From NCBI RefSeq assembly GCF_003751845.1, contig NZ_RJKQ01000002.1, positions 1,178,001 to 1,242,000 on the forward strand: 64,000 nt of DNA, written 5' to 3'. The notes under the pieces were generated by a model. It saw nothing but the letters and a program-made list of their open reading frames with translations. It was not told where the DNA came from and ran no database searches. Positions 47,426 through 58,545 of this stretch are shown here, piece after piece. Within the stretch, counting starts at the first letter, position 1. Each line of letters opens with the position of its first letter. The stretch comes from Enterobacter sp. BIGb0383. GTDB lineage: Bacteria > Pseudomonadota > Gammaproteobacteria > Enterobacterales > Enterobacteriaceae. A program made the position numbers and the translations under genes.

Positions 47426-47869
47426 ATGAAAAATGCAACGTTCTATCTTCTGGACAATGACACACAACAGGATGGCCTGAGCGCCGTCGAACAGCTGGTG
47501 TGTGAACTTGCCGCAGAACGTTGGCGCGCGGGAAAGCGCATTCTGATTGCCTGCGAAGATGAACGGCAGGCAATCCGGCTGGATGAAGCCCTGTGGGCGC
47601 GACCGGCAGAAAGCTTTGTTCCGCATAATCTGGCGGGCGAAGGGCCGCGCGGCGGAGCACCGGTGGAGCTGGCCTGGCCGCAAAAACGCAACAGCAGTCC
47701 GCGCGATTTGTTAATTGCGCTCAGGGTCGGCTTTGCAGATTTTGCCACCGGTTTCACAGAAGTGATAGACTTCGTCCCTCATGAAGATTCTCTAAAACAA
47801 CTGGCGCGCGAACGCTACAAAGCCTATCGCATGGCTGGTTTTAACCTGAATACGGCAACCTGGAAATAA
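47426..47869 (+). CDS. holC: DNA polymerase III chi subunit HolC
   Basis: A 147-residue chi subunit, which links the clamp loader (through psi) to single-strand binding protein at the replication fork. [12 protein letters not shown] at the start and [19 protein letters not shown] are characteristic. Its stop overlaps the valS start by one base (TAATG), as in E. coli. Confidence 0.97.
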   Translation: MKNATFYLLDNDTQQDGLSAVEQLVCELAAERWRAGKRILIACEDERQAIRLDEALWARPAESFVPHNLAGEGPRGGAPVELAWPQKRNSSPRDLLIALRVGFADFATGFTEVIDFVPHEDSLKQLARERYKAYRMAGFNLNTATWK

Positions 47870-50724
47870 TGGAAAAGACATACAACCCACAAGATATCGA
47901 ACAGCCGCTTTACGAGCACTGGGAGCAGCAGGGCTATTTCAAACCGAATGGCGATGAAAGCCAGGAAAGCTTCTGCATCATGATCCCACCGCCGAACGTC
48001 ACCGGCAGTTTGCATATGGGCCACGCCTTCCAGCAGACCATCATGGACACCATGATTCGCTACCAGCGTATGCAGGGGAAAAATACCCTGTGGCAGGTCG
48101 GGACCGACCACGCCGGTATCGCCACCCAGATGGTGGTTGAGCGTAAAATTGCCGCCGAAGAAGGTAAAACCCGTCACGACTATGGCCGCGACGCCTTTAT
48201 CGACAAAATCTGGCAGTGGAAGGAAGAATCCGGCGGCACCATTACCCGCCAGATGCGCCGTCTTGCCGCCTCCGTGGACTGGGAGCGCGAGCGCTTCACC
48301 ATGGATGAAGGCCTGTCCAACGCCGTGAAAGAAGTCTTTGTTCGCCTGTACAAAGAAGATCTGATTTACCGCGGCAAGCGCCTGGTAAACTGGGATCCGA
48401 AACTGCGCACCGCAATCTCCGATCTGGAAGTGGAAAACCGCGAGTCCAAAGGCTCCATGTGGCATATCCGCTATCCGCTGGCCGACGGTGCGAAAACCGC
48501 CGACGGTAAAGATTACCTGGTGGTCGCTACCACCCGTCCGGAAACCCTGCTGGGCGATACCGGCGTGGCGGTGAACCCGGAAGATCCGCGCTATAAAGAC
48601 CTGATCGGTAAATTTGTGGTGCTGCCGCTGGTGAACCGCCGTATTCCAATCGTTGGCGACGAACACGCCGATATGGAAAAAGGCACCGGCTGCGTGAAAA
48701 TCACCCCGGCGCACGACTTTAACGACTACGAAGTCGGTAAACGTCACGCCCTGCCGATGATCAATATTCTGACCTTTGATGGCGATATCCGCGACGTGGC
48801 GGAAGTGTTCGACACCAAAGGCAACGAAACCGACGCCTGCTCCGGTGAAATCCCGGCAGAGTTCCAGAAGCTGGAACGCTTTGCCGCCCGTAAAGCGGTC
48901 GTGGTTGCCGTTGACGCCCTCGGCCTGCTGGAAGAGATCAAACCGCACGACCTGACCGTCCCTTACGGCGATCGCGGCGGCGTGGTCATTGAGCCGATGC
49001 TGACCGACCAGTGGTACGTGCGTGCCGACGTGCTGGCGAAGCCGGCCGTGGAAGCGGTTGAGAACGGCGATATCCAGTTCGTGCCGAAGCAGTACGAAAA
49101 CATGTACTTCTCCTGGATGCGTGATATCCAGGACTGGTGTATCTCCCGTCAGCTGTGGTGGGGTCACCGTATCCCGGCCTGGTATGACGATCAGGGCAAC
49201 GTGTACGTTGGCCGCAGCGAAGAGGAAGTGCGTCAGGAGAACAACCTGAGCGCCGACGTCGCTCTGCGTCAGGACGACGACGTGCTGGATACCTGGTTCT
49301 CCTCCGCCCTGTGGACCTTCTCCACCCTCGGCTGGCCGGAAAACACCGACGCCCTGCGTCAGTTCCACCCGACCTCCGTGATGGTCAGCGGCTTCGACAT
49401 TATCTTCTTCTGGATCGCCCGCATGATCATGATGACCATGCACTTCATCAAAGATGAAAACGGCAAGCCGCAGGTACCGTTTAAGACCGTCTATATGACC
49501 GGTCTGATCCGCGACGACGAAGGCCAGAAGATGTCCAAATCCAAGGGCAACGTCATTGACCCGCTGGATATGGTGGACGGTATCTCTCTGCCTGACCTGC
49601 TGGAAAAACGCACCGGCAATATGATGCAGCCGCAGCTGGCGGAGAAAATCGGCAAACGCACCGAGAAGCAGTTCCCGAACGGCATTGAGCCGCACGGCAC
49701 CGACGCCCTGCGCTTTACCCTGGCGGCGCTGGCCTCCACCGGTCGCGACATTAACTGGGATATGAAGCGCCTGGAAGGCTACCGCAACTTCTGTAACAAG
49801 CTGTGGAACGCCAGCCGCTTTGTGCTGATGAACACCGAAGATCAGGACTGCGGCTTTAACGGCGGCGAACTGACGCTGTCGCTGGCGGATCGCTGGATCC
49901 TCGCCGAGTTCAACCAGACGGTGAAAGCCTACCGTGAAGCGCTGGACAGCTACCGCTTCGATATCGCTGCGGGCATCCTGTATGAGTTCACCTGGAACCA
50001 GTTCTGCGACTGGTATCTGGAGCTGACCAAGCCGGTAATGAACGGCGGTTCTGAAGCCGAACTGCGCGGCACCCGTAATACGCTGGTGACGGTACTGGAA
50101 GGTCTGCTGCGCCTGGCGCACCCGATTATTCCGTTTATCACCGAAACCATCTGGCAGCGTGTGAAAGTGCTGAAAGGCATCACCGCCGATACCATTATGC
50201 TGCAGCCGTTCCCGCAGTATGAGGCGTCTCAGGTGGATGAAGTGGCCTTTGCCGATACCGAGTGGCTGAAGCAGGCTATCGTCGCGATCCGTAATATCCG
50301 CGCCGAGATGAACATCTCTCCGGGCAAAATGCTGCCGCTGCTGCTGCGCGGCTGTAGCGATGATGCCGTGCGTCGCGTTAACGAGAACCGCAGCTTCCTG
50401 CAGAGCCTGGCGCGTCTGGAGAGCATCACTCTGCTGCCTGCCGATGATAAAGGTCCGGTTTCCGTGACCCAGATTATCGACGGCGCCGAGCTGCTGATCC
50501 CGATGGCCGGTCTGGTGGATAAAGACGCCGAGCTGGCGCGTCTGGCCAAAGAAGTGGCGAAGATCGACGTCGAAATTGGCAAAATCGAAACCAAGCTGGC
50601 CAACGAAGGCTTTGTGGCCCGCGCCCCGGAAGCGGTAATCGCTAAAGAGCGTGAGCGTCTGGAAGGCTTTGCTCAGGCGAAGACCAAGCTGATTGAACAG
50701 CAGGGCGTTATTGCTGCGCTTTAA
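47869..50724 (+). CDS. valS: Valyl-tRNA synthetase
   Basis: A 951-residue class I synthetase charging tRNA-Val. HIGH motif as GSLHMGH within [14 protein letters not shown] near residue 42; KMSKS motif in [11 protein letters not shown] near 553; editing domain between; C-terminal coiled-coil arm ([19 protein letters not shown]). Length matches E. coli ValS. It ends at a strong terminator. A long frame on the opposite strand is a mirror effect of its codon use. Confidence 0.98.
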   Translation: MEKTYNPQDIEQPLYEHWEQQGYFKPNGDESQESFCIMIPPPNVTGSLHMGHAFQQTIMDTMIRYQRMQGKNTLWQVGTDHAGIATQMVVERKIAAEEGKTRHDYGRDAFIDKIWQWKEESGGTITRQMRRLAASVDWERERFTMDEGLSNAVKEVFVRLYKEDLIYRGKRLVNWDPKLRTAISDLEVENRESKGSMWHIRYPLADGAKTADGKDYLVVATTRPETLLGDTGVAVNPEDPRYKDLIGKFVVLPLVNRRIPIVGDEHADMEKGTGCVKITPAHDFNDYEVGKRHALPMINILTFDGDIRDVAEVFDTKGNETDACSGEIPAEFQKLERFAARKAVVVAVDALGLLEEIKPHDLTVPYGDRGGVVIEPMLTDQWYVRADVLAKPAVEAVENGDIQFVPKQYENMYFSWMRDIQDWCISRQLWWGHRIPAWYDDQGNVYVGRSEEEVRQENNLSADVALRQDDDVLDTWFSSALWTFSTLGWPENTDALRQFHPTSVMVSGFDIIFFWIARMIMMTMHFIKDENGKPQVPFKTVYMTGLIRDDEGQKMSKSKGNVIDPLDMVDGISLPDLLEKRTGNMMQPQLAEKIGKRTEKQFPNGIEPHGTDALRFTLAALASTGRDINWDMKRLEGYRNFCNKLWNASRFVLMNTEDQDCGFNGGELTLSLADRWILAEFNQTVKAYREALDSYRFDIAAGILYEFTWNQFCDWYLELTKPVMNGGSEAELRGTRNTLVTVLEGLLRLAHPIIPFITETIWQRVKVLKGITADTIMLQPFPQYEASQVDEVAFADTEWLKQAIVAIRNIRAEMNISPGKMLPLLLRGCSDDAVRRVNENRSFLQSLARLESITLLPADDKGPVSVTQIIDGAELLIPMAGLVDKDAELARLAKEVAKIDVEIGKIETKLANEGFVARAPEAVIAKERERLEGFAQAKTKLIEQQGVIAAL

Positions 50725-50749
50725 TTGAGTCCGCTGAAAATAATCAATG

Positions 50750-50775
50750 GCCGGAGCTTACGCTCCGGCTTTTTT
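50750..50775 (+). terminator. valS terminator
   Basis: GCCGGAGC, loop TTAC, GCTCCGGC, six Ts. It separates valS from the inserted cdiA locus. Confidence 0.95.
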
Positions 50776-51077
50776 ATGGGAAAGATAAAAAACATATATT
50801 TTATTTGTTATTAACACACCAGCAATTGACGTTATTTATCTATTTAAGATTAAACCTTCAGACCATTACATTATTCTCACCAAAAACATCACTCACTTCA
50901 AAAAACCGCCCCTCCAACTATAAATCATATTGCATCCGTCATTTCGCAATAATAGATTGCAGAAAATGAACAAAATTTAACCTTAGGTTTTTTTTAGCTA
51001 TAACCGCCCGTGCAGCCGCGTATTACCGGGTCGGAATGCTTTTATCACTCGTCAGGATAACGGTGGGACAATAATAA
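50776..51077. promoter_or_regulatory. AT-rich leader of the cdiA gene
   Basis: About 300 bases, strikingly AT-rich, between the valS terminator and cdiA. It must hold the cdiA promoter, but I cannot pick one site from several AT-rich candidates. No cdiB gene fits here. Confidence 0.5.
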
Positions 51078-54000
51078 ATGGAATTTACCTCTGTACGCTC
51101 CGCGAATTTTGCCACCCGACAGTTTTTAGCCTATCTGCTCTCATTCACGCTGGCAGGACAACCCGTTCTGCCCGCTATTTCAGCGGGGCTTAACGTCGCC
51201 ACCAGCGATACCGGTATTACGCAGACAGCTGGCGGCGTACCCGTGGTCAATATCGCCCCGCCTAATGCGGGCGGAATATCCCATAACACCTTCCAGGATT
51301 TTAACGTCGGGCAAGAGGGCCTCATCCTCAATAACAGCGCCCGGGATCAAGTGCAGAGTCAGCTAGGGGGAACGCTTCAGGGCAATGCCCGCCTGCGCGA
51401 AGGCAGGGAGGCGGCGGGGATCATTAATGAAGTGGTATCGACGAACAGATCGGAACTAAAAGGCTACCTGGAGGTGGCGGGTAAAGGTGCCAGCGTTATG
51501 GTAGCCAATCCGTACGGTATCACCTGTGATGGCTGCGGGTTTATCAACACCCCCTCGGCCACCCTGACCACCGGGAAGCCCGTTCTGGGTCCCGACGGCG
51601 GACTTCAGGCGCTTGAGGTAACCCGAGGATCGGTGGTCCTGCAGGGCAAGGGGCTGGACGCCAGCCAGACTGACAAGCTGGCGATCATCGCCAGAGCGGC
51701 AGAAATTCATGCCTCGCTGAACGCTAAGGATCTGGACCTGATTGTCGGGGCCAACCAGGTCAACGCCGATGGCCCCCTGATCCGCCTGGCCGGAGAGGGC
51801 ACCCGACCTGTCGTTGCCGTCGATACCGGCGCGCTCGGTGGGATGTATACCAATCGGATCCATCTGGTATCCGGCGACAGCGGCGTGGGCGTGAATTTGG
51901 GCAATCTGAATGCCCGTCAGGGGGATATCCGTCTCGACAGTAGCGGGAAACTGACGCTGACTCAGGCCAGCGCGCAGGGAAATATACAGATCGCCGCACC
52001 GGATGTTGTCCTCGCCGGAAAGCAACAGGCACAAAAAAATATCACCGTGCAGGCCAGAGATACGCTGCTCCATCAGGGAGAACTAGCGGCGCAGGGAGAT
52101 ATTCACCTCTACGCCGACAGCGTAGTCAACCAGCGGGGTCGTATCACCGCCGGGAAAGATCTGGTGATACAGAAAGAGGCCAGCGGCCAGGCAAACAGAG
52201 AAATCATCAATAGCTCCGGGACGCTGGAAAGCCTGCGCGGGGATATGGTGCTGAACACCGCCAGTCTGGCAAACCAGCGAGAGTGGCTGGAAATGGATTA
52301 CAACGGCAGGTCCTGGCGCTATGAGGAGGGAACCTGGCACAGCCCGGGCAGCGGCCTACGGCCCGAGGTCGTTGCGCCGGCGGGAACAGAAGACCGTTTT
52401 ATTGGCGGCGTGACCTCCGGGCTATGGGTAACCCGTGCCGCACCACCAGCTCGTATTCTTGCCGGGCGGGATCTTACCCTCACCGCCGATACGTTACACA
52501 ACCGGGCCAGTGAGATAACGGCAGGCCACGATATTCAACTGTACGGCACGACGCTAAATAACCTCTCATGGCTCTCCGGGACGGAAACATTCTGGCAGGC
52601 GCTGACCGCCAACGGTCAGAATGCCCTCAATCCCCTTCCCTTCAGCAATATCGATCCCTTTAGCGAATCGTTTTATCGCCGCAGCGACGGAGAAGCCTTC
52701 CGGGGAAGTATTCAGGCCGGAAACCGTCTGGAGGGCCAGTTTAGTGACAGCATCAATAACATCACCTGGCGGGCAAACGCCGGGGATGCGGGCGATAGCC
52801 TGCCAGACGCGGCAAATCTCCCTTCAGGCACTCAGCTTGCGGCGCAGCGGGAACGACTTCGCCAGGGAGACCTGGCCTCACCCCTGATGGGCAGCGCCCT
52901 TAGCGCAGATCGGCTGGCGTTGAATACCGCACATTTTCTGAACCATGGCGGCCTGGTATCGGGCCAGTCACAGCTAAGCCTGAACAGCACCGACAGCGTG
53001 GTCAATCGGGCCAGCGGCGTACTGCATTCAGAAGGCTCGCTGTCCCTCAGTGCGGAGAACAATATTGAGCAACATAGCGGACTGACCGCAGGCGCGGTGG
53101 TCGACGTAGAGAGCCGCTTTGGGAATATTGTCGCAGACACTGCTTCCCGGGCTCTGGAGCTCACGGGTGAATCTTTGACGTGGTCAGGCTCTGTGATGGC
53201 GGACAGCAGCATCTGGTCTGCCAGCGATACGATGCGCCTCAGTGCCGGTAATAATATGCAGCTCCACGGTGTGGAGATCGACGCCGGTAAAGGGTTATCT
53301 CTGGAAGCGGGAAACGATATCGGCCTCTACGCTACCAGCGTTTCCCATGATCTGGACGGAAACAGGCAGAACATCTGGCTATCCGAATACAGGAGATATT
53401 ACTCGGACAACCATCTGAAATCGGGCGGCGCACTGGATATCGCTGCGGGGAAGGTTTTCGATAGTCATAACACTGAGATAAGCGCGGTTGGCGACCTTAC
53501 TCTACGGGCTGGCACTTCAATATGGCTCTCAACGGAGAGAGACAGCCACGACCAGATGCGCAGGCAAGAGGAGATAGGTCTTTCAGAAGACGCCAGTGGC
53601 ATTGTCGCAGATCCCACGCCCTACAAAATCAGCAGCCTGTCGGCGATCCTGCTGCAGGCCGGGGACTTTATCAGCACCCGTGGTGCGGTACTGACTGCCG
53701 CCAGAAGCATCGCGCTTGTTGCGCAGAGTGTATATCTGAATGCCGCTCAGAGCTCTCTACGCCAGTCGGTGACCTTCCTTGAGGATGTGGCGGTCTCCCG
53801 ATCTGTAGAGCATGTGCAGCAGACCTCGTTAACCAGCGGAGAAAATATCCACATTCAGGCTGAGGACAATGTTGCACTGGATGCCGCGCAGCTCATCGGA
53901 GCGCAGGACATCACGATAGACGCCGGGCGTGGCCTCAATCTCTACAATACCTCGAGTAGAAATGAATACTGGATCACCTTATCTCCGGAGAAACCCGGTC

Positions 54001-57000
54001 GCACGGCGGAAGAGAGGCTCGCCGCTCTCGGTGTGTCGATGCCGGTTGCCGACAGCCACCTGTCAATACCTGCCCTTGCAGCGGATTGCAAATGGTGCCG
54101 ATATGAAGTGTCGCTCGACTCGCCCACCGACACAATCCTCAGTGCGGATAACCTCCATCTGACTTCCGGAGGCAGCCTCTTCGCCTCAGGCGTTAACCTG
54201 ACGGCCCGCAGCGGGGTGATGCTGAAAGCCGCAGAGAATCTCGATATCGAAGGGGTGGAAACATACAGCACCCTGTTAGACGATCGTACCGATTTTCAGA
54301 TTCGATACGGGACGCGCTGGCAGGGAAACAGCATTACCGCTGGTAACGCGCTGGCGCTGTCCGCCGGGAAAACCCTGGCACTGACCAATACCCTGCTCCA
54401 CTCTGCCGGAGAGCTGGCCATTATCGCCGGAGAGGATATCGGGCTGTACACCACAACGGACAGCCTCGAGACCAACCCTTATCAGCCATCAACAGAAGAG
54501 CAGCACATCCTGAGTGAGAGCGGGATGCTGCTGTCCAGTGATGGAAATATGCAGCTCACTGCCGGCGGGGATATTACTACCAGAGCGGCAGGCCTGGCAT
54601 CGCTGGGCAATCTTCTGCTCTCGGCAGGCCGCAGCATTTTCCTGGCGACACAGCAGACCGAGCATAACAAGGAGAGCTACGGCGAAAACCATAGCCAGCG
54701 GGAAGACCGCGTGGTCCGCCAGGTGGAAAGCGAGCTGGCTAGTCAGGGAGATATGACCCTGCGGGCAGATGGCGATATCACTCTGCAGGCGGCCAGCCTG
54801 AATGCCGGGGGCGATATGACTCTCACCGCTGCGGGTAACCTCGCCCTGACCACGGCAACCGACAGCGACTACTACTTCTTTGAAGAGACTCTTGTCGATA
54901 AGGGATTCCTCTCTAAAGAGGTGCGTCATCGGGTGGATGAAGACTATACCACCCGGGAAAAAGGTGCCCGGGTCAACGGGGCGGGCCTGTGGCTATCGGC
55001 GGGAAAAGATCTCACCGTCACCGGGTCGTCATTAATCGGCGAGAAGGATGTCTCTCTGTGGGCGGAGGGAAATAGCGTTATTACTGCCGCGACGGAAGAG
55101 TGGTCCAGCTATCGCCTCGACGAGAAGAAAGAGAGCGGCCTGCTGTCCGGTGGATTTCTGGGGTTCACTATCGGCAGTCGCTCATCGAAGCACAAGGTCA
55201 ATGAGAAGGATATTACCCAGAGTCAGAGCATCAGCACGCTCGGCAGCAGCGGGGAAAATGTTTACCTCGATGCCGGAGGCCAGGTCATCGTCACCGGCGC
55301 AGATATTGTGGCCGCCGGGTCACTGATGGTCAGCGGTGACAGCGTGCATATCGTTGCCGGGCAGGATATGCACCAGCGCGACGAACGTCTGGAGCAGAAA
55401 ACGTCTGGCCTGACCCTGGCCCTCTCCGGCGCAGCGGCAACCGCCATTACCAGCACGGTCAGCATGCTGACCCGTATCCAGAAGGCGGGCGACAGTCGTC
55501 TGTCTGCTCTGATAGCGCTGCAGTCCGCCCTGACCGGCGTGCAGTCGGCTCAGGGGCTGGCGCTGGGTATGCTCGCGGAGAACGGCAGCGCTGCGGGGCT
55601 TTTTGGTCTGAACCTCTCACTCGGGATGCAGCGTTCCGTCTCCGAATGGCATGAATCCTCGGTGCGGATAAATAGCGCCACGCTGACCAGCGGCGAGGAT
55701 ACCGTTATCAACGCTTACGGCTCCGCCGAAGCAGGCAGCGGGGATATTCTGATTGCCGGTAGCCAGCTTAAGGCCGGCGGCGATATCGAACTCCGGGCTG
55801 AAAACGATCTTCATCTGACGGCAGCGGCCAATATTTACAACAGCAACAGCCGCCACAGCAACAGCGGCGGTAGCATCGGCGTTGGGATCGGGGCCAGCCA
55901 GGACAGCATTGGACTGAATGTCTCCGCCGGGGCGAACGCTTCTGGCGGGCACGAGGGCGGTAACGCTACAGAGTGGCACGAAAGCCAGGTCACCAGTGGG
56001 AACACGCTGTGGATGTTCAGCGGCCGGGATATGGCACTCACCGGAGCCCTGACCAGTGGCAATACCGTTAATCTGGAGGCCGGACGTCATCTGGAGCTGA
56101 CCAGCCTGCTGGACAGTGAACGTTACCGGATGACGCAGTACGGCATCAGCGGAGGGCTTTCCGTTGCCATTATCGGGGTCGGCTGGTCCGGCAGCCTGAC
56201 GGCGGAACAGTCAAAAATTCGCAGCGACTACGACAGTGTGCGCGAGCAAACGGGCGTGTATGCTGGTGAAGGAGGCTTCCGCATACAAACCACCGGGCAC
56301 ACCCAGCTAAACGGTGCCGTGATAGCTTCCCGGGCAACAGAAGACAAAAACAGCCTGGAGACCGGAACCCTGGGCTGGCAGGATGAAGAAAACTCGGCAA
56401 AGTATTCATCGGAACAGCAGAGCGCGGGTGTCAGCAACGATGGCGCCTCAGCCAGCGGTTCTGCACACGGTGGCAGCGCATACGGCCTCACCCGGGCGGC
56501 CGTATCGGGCGGTAGCATTGTGCTTACCAACCCCGCCGGGCAGGGGCAGGATCCTGCCACCCTGAACCGGGATGTGGAAAACGCCAACGGTACGATTTCC
56601 CCGATCTTTAACAAAGAGAAAGAGCAGCGTCGGCTGGCGCAGGCAAAGCTGATTGGCGAAATCGGCGGCCAGGTGATGGACATCACCCGAAAACAGGTCG
56701 ACCTGAACGGACTGATAAAGGCGAAGGAGCAGTATCCGGATCTCACCGCAGATGCGCTGAGAAAGACGGATATCTATAAAACCGAAACGCAGAAATACGG
56801 CACCGGCAGCACGCTTCAACGTGCTATTCAGGCTGCAACCGCTGGCCTGCAGGGATTGATGAATGGCAATCCAGGCCAGGCCATCAGCGGTGCGGCCGCC
56901 CCCTGGCTGGCAGAACAAATCCATAAGCTGACCGAAGGCGACCCGGCCGCAAAAGCGATGGCCCACGCCGTCGTCGGTGCCGTAACGGCCTGGGCTTCAG

Positions 57001-58112
57001 GCAACAGCGCCCAGGCGGGCGCCATCGGAGCCGTTAGCGGTGAAGTCATTGCACAGCTGGTCACCGAACGACTCTATCCGAACAGAGATGTCAGCGACCT
57101 GTCAGAAGCCGAAAAACAGACCGCTAGCCTGCTGGCAACGCTGGCCGCCGGTCTGGCCGGTGGCGTGGCAGGGAACAGCACTGCGGACGCGATTGCGGGG
57201 GCGTTGGCGGGTAAAAATGCGGCTGAGAATAATTATTTAAGTTCAAGTGAAGCGCGTCAGTTGGATAAGGAAATGCAAGCTTGCAAAGCCTCCGGTGGTG
57301 ACTGCAATAAGGTTGTAGAAAAATACATCGACATCAGCAATAAAAACAGTCTGGAGCTTATTGAGGCTTGTACGGGCGGCGGTGTCGCTTGTATCACGTG
57401 GCAAGAACTAATTCAGGGTGCGACCAACGTAGCCAACGATGCACATCCTTCCCAGGTTAGGCTCGATGAGAAACTGAAAGACCCGAGTGCGGCAGCGTTA
57501 GTTAATTACCTCAACGGTACAGACCTGAAGTTTCTGCAAGACAATATCACAACTGGCGATCGGGTACTCGATGTCGTTACCAGTCCATCGTCATGGCCGG
57601 TGCTGATCATGGGAGGGAAAGCGCTCGTTACCAATACCGTTACTAATGGAAAAGAGCTGTTAATTGCAGCAGGGGCATCAGCAACCGGGAGTGTCGTTAT
57701 TCAATATGGCATTCATGGTGAGGTGAAACTGTCTGATGTGATCGGTGCGGGGGTGATCGGAGCGATTACAGCGGGTAAAGGCTATAATCCAACGGTGACA
57801 TGGAATGCCGCCGGGGGGTATTACCAGGCAGAACTTAAAGGTGACGATCCGTTCTTAGGGGCATTTCTGAGTAAGGCGGGTGCAGCAACGGGTTATGCTG
57901 CCGGTAACATACTTAAAGTCCCGGCGGATAAGATATTTAATCCAGTATCGAAACAGTACGAATGGATTCCGACTGGCGTCTGGACGATAACCAAACCAGC
58001 ACCACAACATTCTCTACCTTCAATCTTAGGCAATGCGGGGAACGCTTTCGCTTCGGGAGGATTTACAGAGGAGATGGATGAAGCCCTGAAAAGCAAGGAG
58101 GTGGGGCAATGA
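51078..58112 (+). CDS. cdiA: CdiA-type contact-dependent inhibition toxin (two-partner secreted)
   Basis: A 2344-residue filamentous hemagglutinin-like protein. It has an N-terminal signal region, then the secretion (TPS) domain with hemagglutination signature (NPYGITCDGCGFIN near residue 145). A long series of hemagglutinin repeats follows to about 1750, with many short GLSLEAGNDIGLYAT-like units. Next is a glycine/alanine-rich pretoxin region (LAAGLAGGVAGNSTADAIAG) and the boundary motif AENNYL at 2049-2054. The toxin tip after it (about 290 residues) has hydrophobic stretches (IAAGASATGSVVIQYG, VIGAGVIGAITAG), suggesting a membrane-active toxin. DNA composition shifts to lower GC at the boundary. 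No cdiB lies next to it. It is shorter than most CdiA proteins. Confidence 0.92.
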   Translation: MEFTSVRSANFATRQFLAYLLSFTLAGQPVLPAISAGLNVATSDTGITQTAGGVPVVNIAPPNAGGISHNTFQDFNVGQEGLILNNSARDQVQSQLGGTLQGNARLREGREAAGIINEVVSTNRSELKGYLEVAGKGASVMVANPYGITCDGCGFINTPSATLTTGKPVLGPDGGLQALEVTRGSVVLQGKGLDASQTDKLAIIARAAEIHASLNAKDLDLIVGANQVNADGPLIRLAGEGTRPVVAVDTGALGGMYTNRIHLVSGDSGVGVNLGNLNARQGDIRLDSSGKLTLTQASAQGNIQIAAPDVVLAGKQQAQKNITVQARDTLLHQGELAAQGDIHLYADSVVNQRGRITAGKDLVIQKEASGQANREIINSSGTLESLRGDMVLNTASLANQREWLEMDYNGRSWRYEEGTWHSPGSGLRPEVVAPAGTEDRFIGGVTSGLWVTRAAPPARILAGRDLTLTADTLHNRASEITAGHDIQLYGTTLNNLSWLSGTETFWQALTANGQNALNPLPFSNIDPFSESFYRRSDGEAFRGSIQAGNRLEGQFSDSINNITWRANAGDAGDSLPDAANLPSGTQLAAQRERLRQGDLASPLMGSALSADRLALNTAHFLNHGGLVSGQSQLSLNSTDSVVNRASGVLHSEGSLSLSAENNIEQHSGLTAGAVVDVESRFGNIVADTASRALELTGESLTWSGSVMADSSIWSASDTMRLSAGNNMQLHGVEIDAGKGLSLEAGNDIGLYATSVSHDLDGNRQNIWLSEYRRYYSDNHLKSGGALDIAAGKVFDSHNTEISAVGDLTLRAGTSIWLSTERDSHDQMRRQEEIGLSEDASGIVADPTPYKISSLSAILLQAGDFISTRGAVLTAARSIALVAQSVYLNAAQSSLRQSVTFLEDVAVSRSVEHVQQTSLTSGENIHIQAEDNVALDAAQLIGAQDITIDAGRGLNLYNTSSRNEYWITLSPEKPGRTAEERLAALGVSMPVADSHLSIPALAADCKWCRYEVSLDSPTDTILSADNLHLTSGGSLFASGVNLTARSGVMLKAAENLDIEGVETYSTLLDDRTDFQIRYGTRWQGNSITAGNALALSAGKTLALTNTLLHSAGELAIIAGEDIGLYTTTDSLETNPYQPSTEEQHILSESGMLLSSDGNMQLTAGGDITTRAAGLASLGNLLLSAGRSIFLATQQTEHNKESYGENHSQREDRVVRQVESELASQGDMTLRADGDITLQAASLNAGGDMTLTAAGNLALTTATDSDYYFFEETLVDKGFLSKEVRHRVDEDYTTREKGARVNGAGLWLSAGKDLTVTGSSLIGEKDVSLWAEGNSVITAATEEWSSYRLDEKKESGLLSGGFLGFTIGSRSSKHKVNEKDITQSQSISTLGSSGENVYLDAGGQVIVTGADIVAAGSLMVSGDSVHIVAGQDMHQRDERLEQKTSGLTLALSGAAATAITSTVSMLTRIQKAGDSRLSALIALQSALTGVQSAQGLALGMLAENGSAAGLFGLNLSLGMQRSVSEWHESSVRINSATLTSGEDTVINAYGSAEAGSGDILIAGSQLKAGGDIELRAENDLHLTAAANIYNSNSRHSNSGGSIGVGIGASQDSIGLNVSAGANASGGHEGGNATEWHESQVTSGNTLWMFSGRDMALTGALTSGNTVNLEAGRHLELTSLLDSERYRMTQYGISGGLSVAIIGVGWSGSLTAEQSKIRSDYDSVREQTGVYAGEGGFRIQTTGHTQLNGAVIASRATEDKNSLETGTLGWQDEENSAKYSSEQQSAGVSNDGASASGSAHGGSAYGLTRAAVSGGSIVLTNPAGQGQDPATLNRDVENANGTISPIFNKEKEQRRLAQAKLIGEIGGQVMDITRKQVDLNGLIKAKEQYPDLTADALRKTDIYKTETQKYGTGSTLQRAIQAATAGLQGLMNGNPGQAISGAAAPWLAEQIHKLTEGDPAAKAMAHAVVGAVTAWASGNSAQAGAIGAVSGEVIAQLVTERLYPNRDVSDLSEAEKQTASLLATLAAGLAGGVAGNSTADAIAGALAGKNAAENNYLSSSEARQLDKEMQACKASGGDCNKVVEKYIDISNKNSLELIEACTGGGVACITWQELIQGATNVANDAHPSQVRLDEKLKDPSAAALVNYLNGTDLKFLQDNITTGDRVLDVVTSPSSWPVLIMGGKALVTNTVTNGKELLIAAGASATGSVVIQYGIHGEVKLSDVIGAGVIGAITAGKGYNPTVTWNAAGGYYQAELKGDDPFLGAFLSKAGAATGYAAGNILKVPADKIFNPVSKQYEWIPTGVWTITKPAPQHSLPSILGNAGNAFASGGFTEEMDEALKSKEVGQ

Positions 58113-58342
58113 TGAATAGCAGATATAGATCTTTCATTCTTTTGCTTTATCTATGCTCAACCATTTTTATTACACTGTTCATTATCACAATGTCATTCAG
58201 CCTGCTTGGTTATTGGATTGGTGGTGGGGACAACATATTTTCGTTTTTTTCTGATAAATTATTTAAATATATCAAAGTGGGATTTTCCGGTGGAGTACTG
58301 ATAGGTTTTATTTTATGGTTTTTTTACTATCGGAAATTTTAA
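58109..58342 (+). CDS. Two-helix membrane protein, candidate immunity protein (CdiI)
   Basis: A 77-residue protein with two membrane helices (FILLLYLCSTIFITLFIITM and VLIGFILWFFYY). Its start overlaps the cdiA stop (ATGA); a second ATG follows at once. The place directly after cdiA is that of the cognate immunity gene, and membrane immunity proteins go with pore-forming toxin tips. Lower GC than cdiA itself. No family is recognised; the role is inferred from position and topology. Confidence 0.72.
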   Translation: MMNSRYRSFILLLYLCSTIFITLFIITMSFSLLGYWIGGGDNIFSFFSDKLFKYIKVGFSGGVLIGFILWFFYYRKF

Positions 58343-58384
58343 GCTGCTGATCACAATAACGCCACAGCCTAATTTATCGGAAGG

Positions 58385-58545
58385 TGTAAAATTAAAAACC
58401 TTGTAGAACAAGGTATTAGAATGGGGATTGCAGGTGCGACAACGATAGTATTAAAGCCAGACAAGTTCAATGGACAGAGATCAATCGGGCTATTGAATAT
58501 GGTGAATCTCAGGGTGTAAACGTCACAGTGACACAGGTGAAATAA
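58385..58545 (+). pseudogene. Remnant of a second CdiA toxin tail
   Basis: Two frames hold the end of a toxin domain. The first gives NLVEQGIRMGIAGATTIV and the second, one base shifted, gives [20 protein letters not shown] and ends VNVTVTQVK. The stop of the second overlaps the following ATG (TAATG), the standard junction of toxin tail and immunity gene. A single lost base near 58440-58450 would explain the break. It has no start and no upstream cdiA, so it is an orphan displaced module of the kind found behind cdi loci. Confidence 0.75.

Noticed and set aside
47824-50121. 765-codon open frame antisense to valS
   Set aside because: It mirrors a highly biased, certain gene. The product is rich in His, Gln and Val, with no recognisable domain, and there is no ribosome site.
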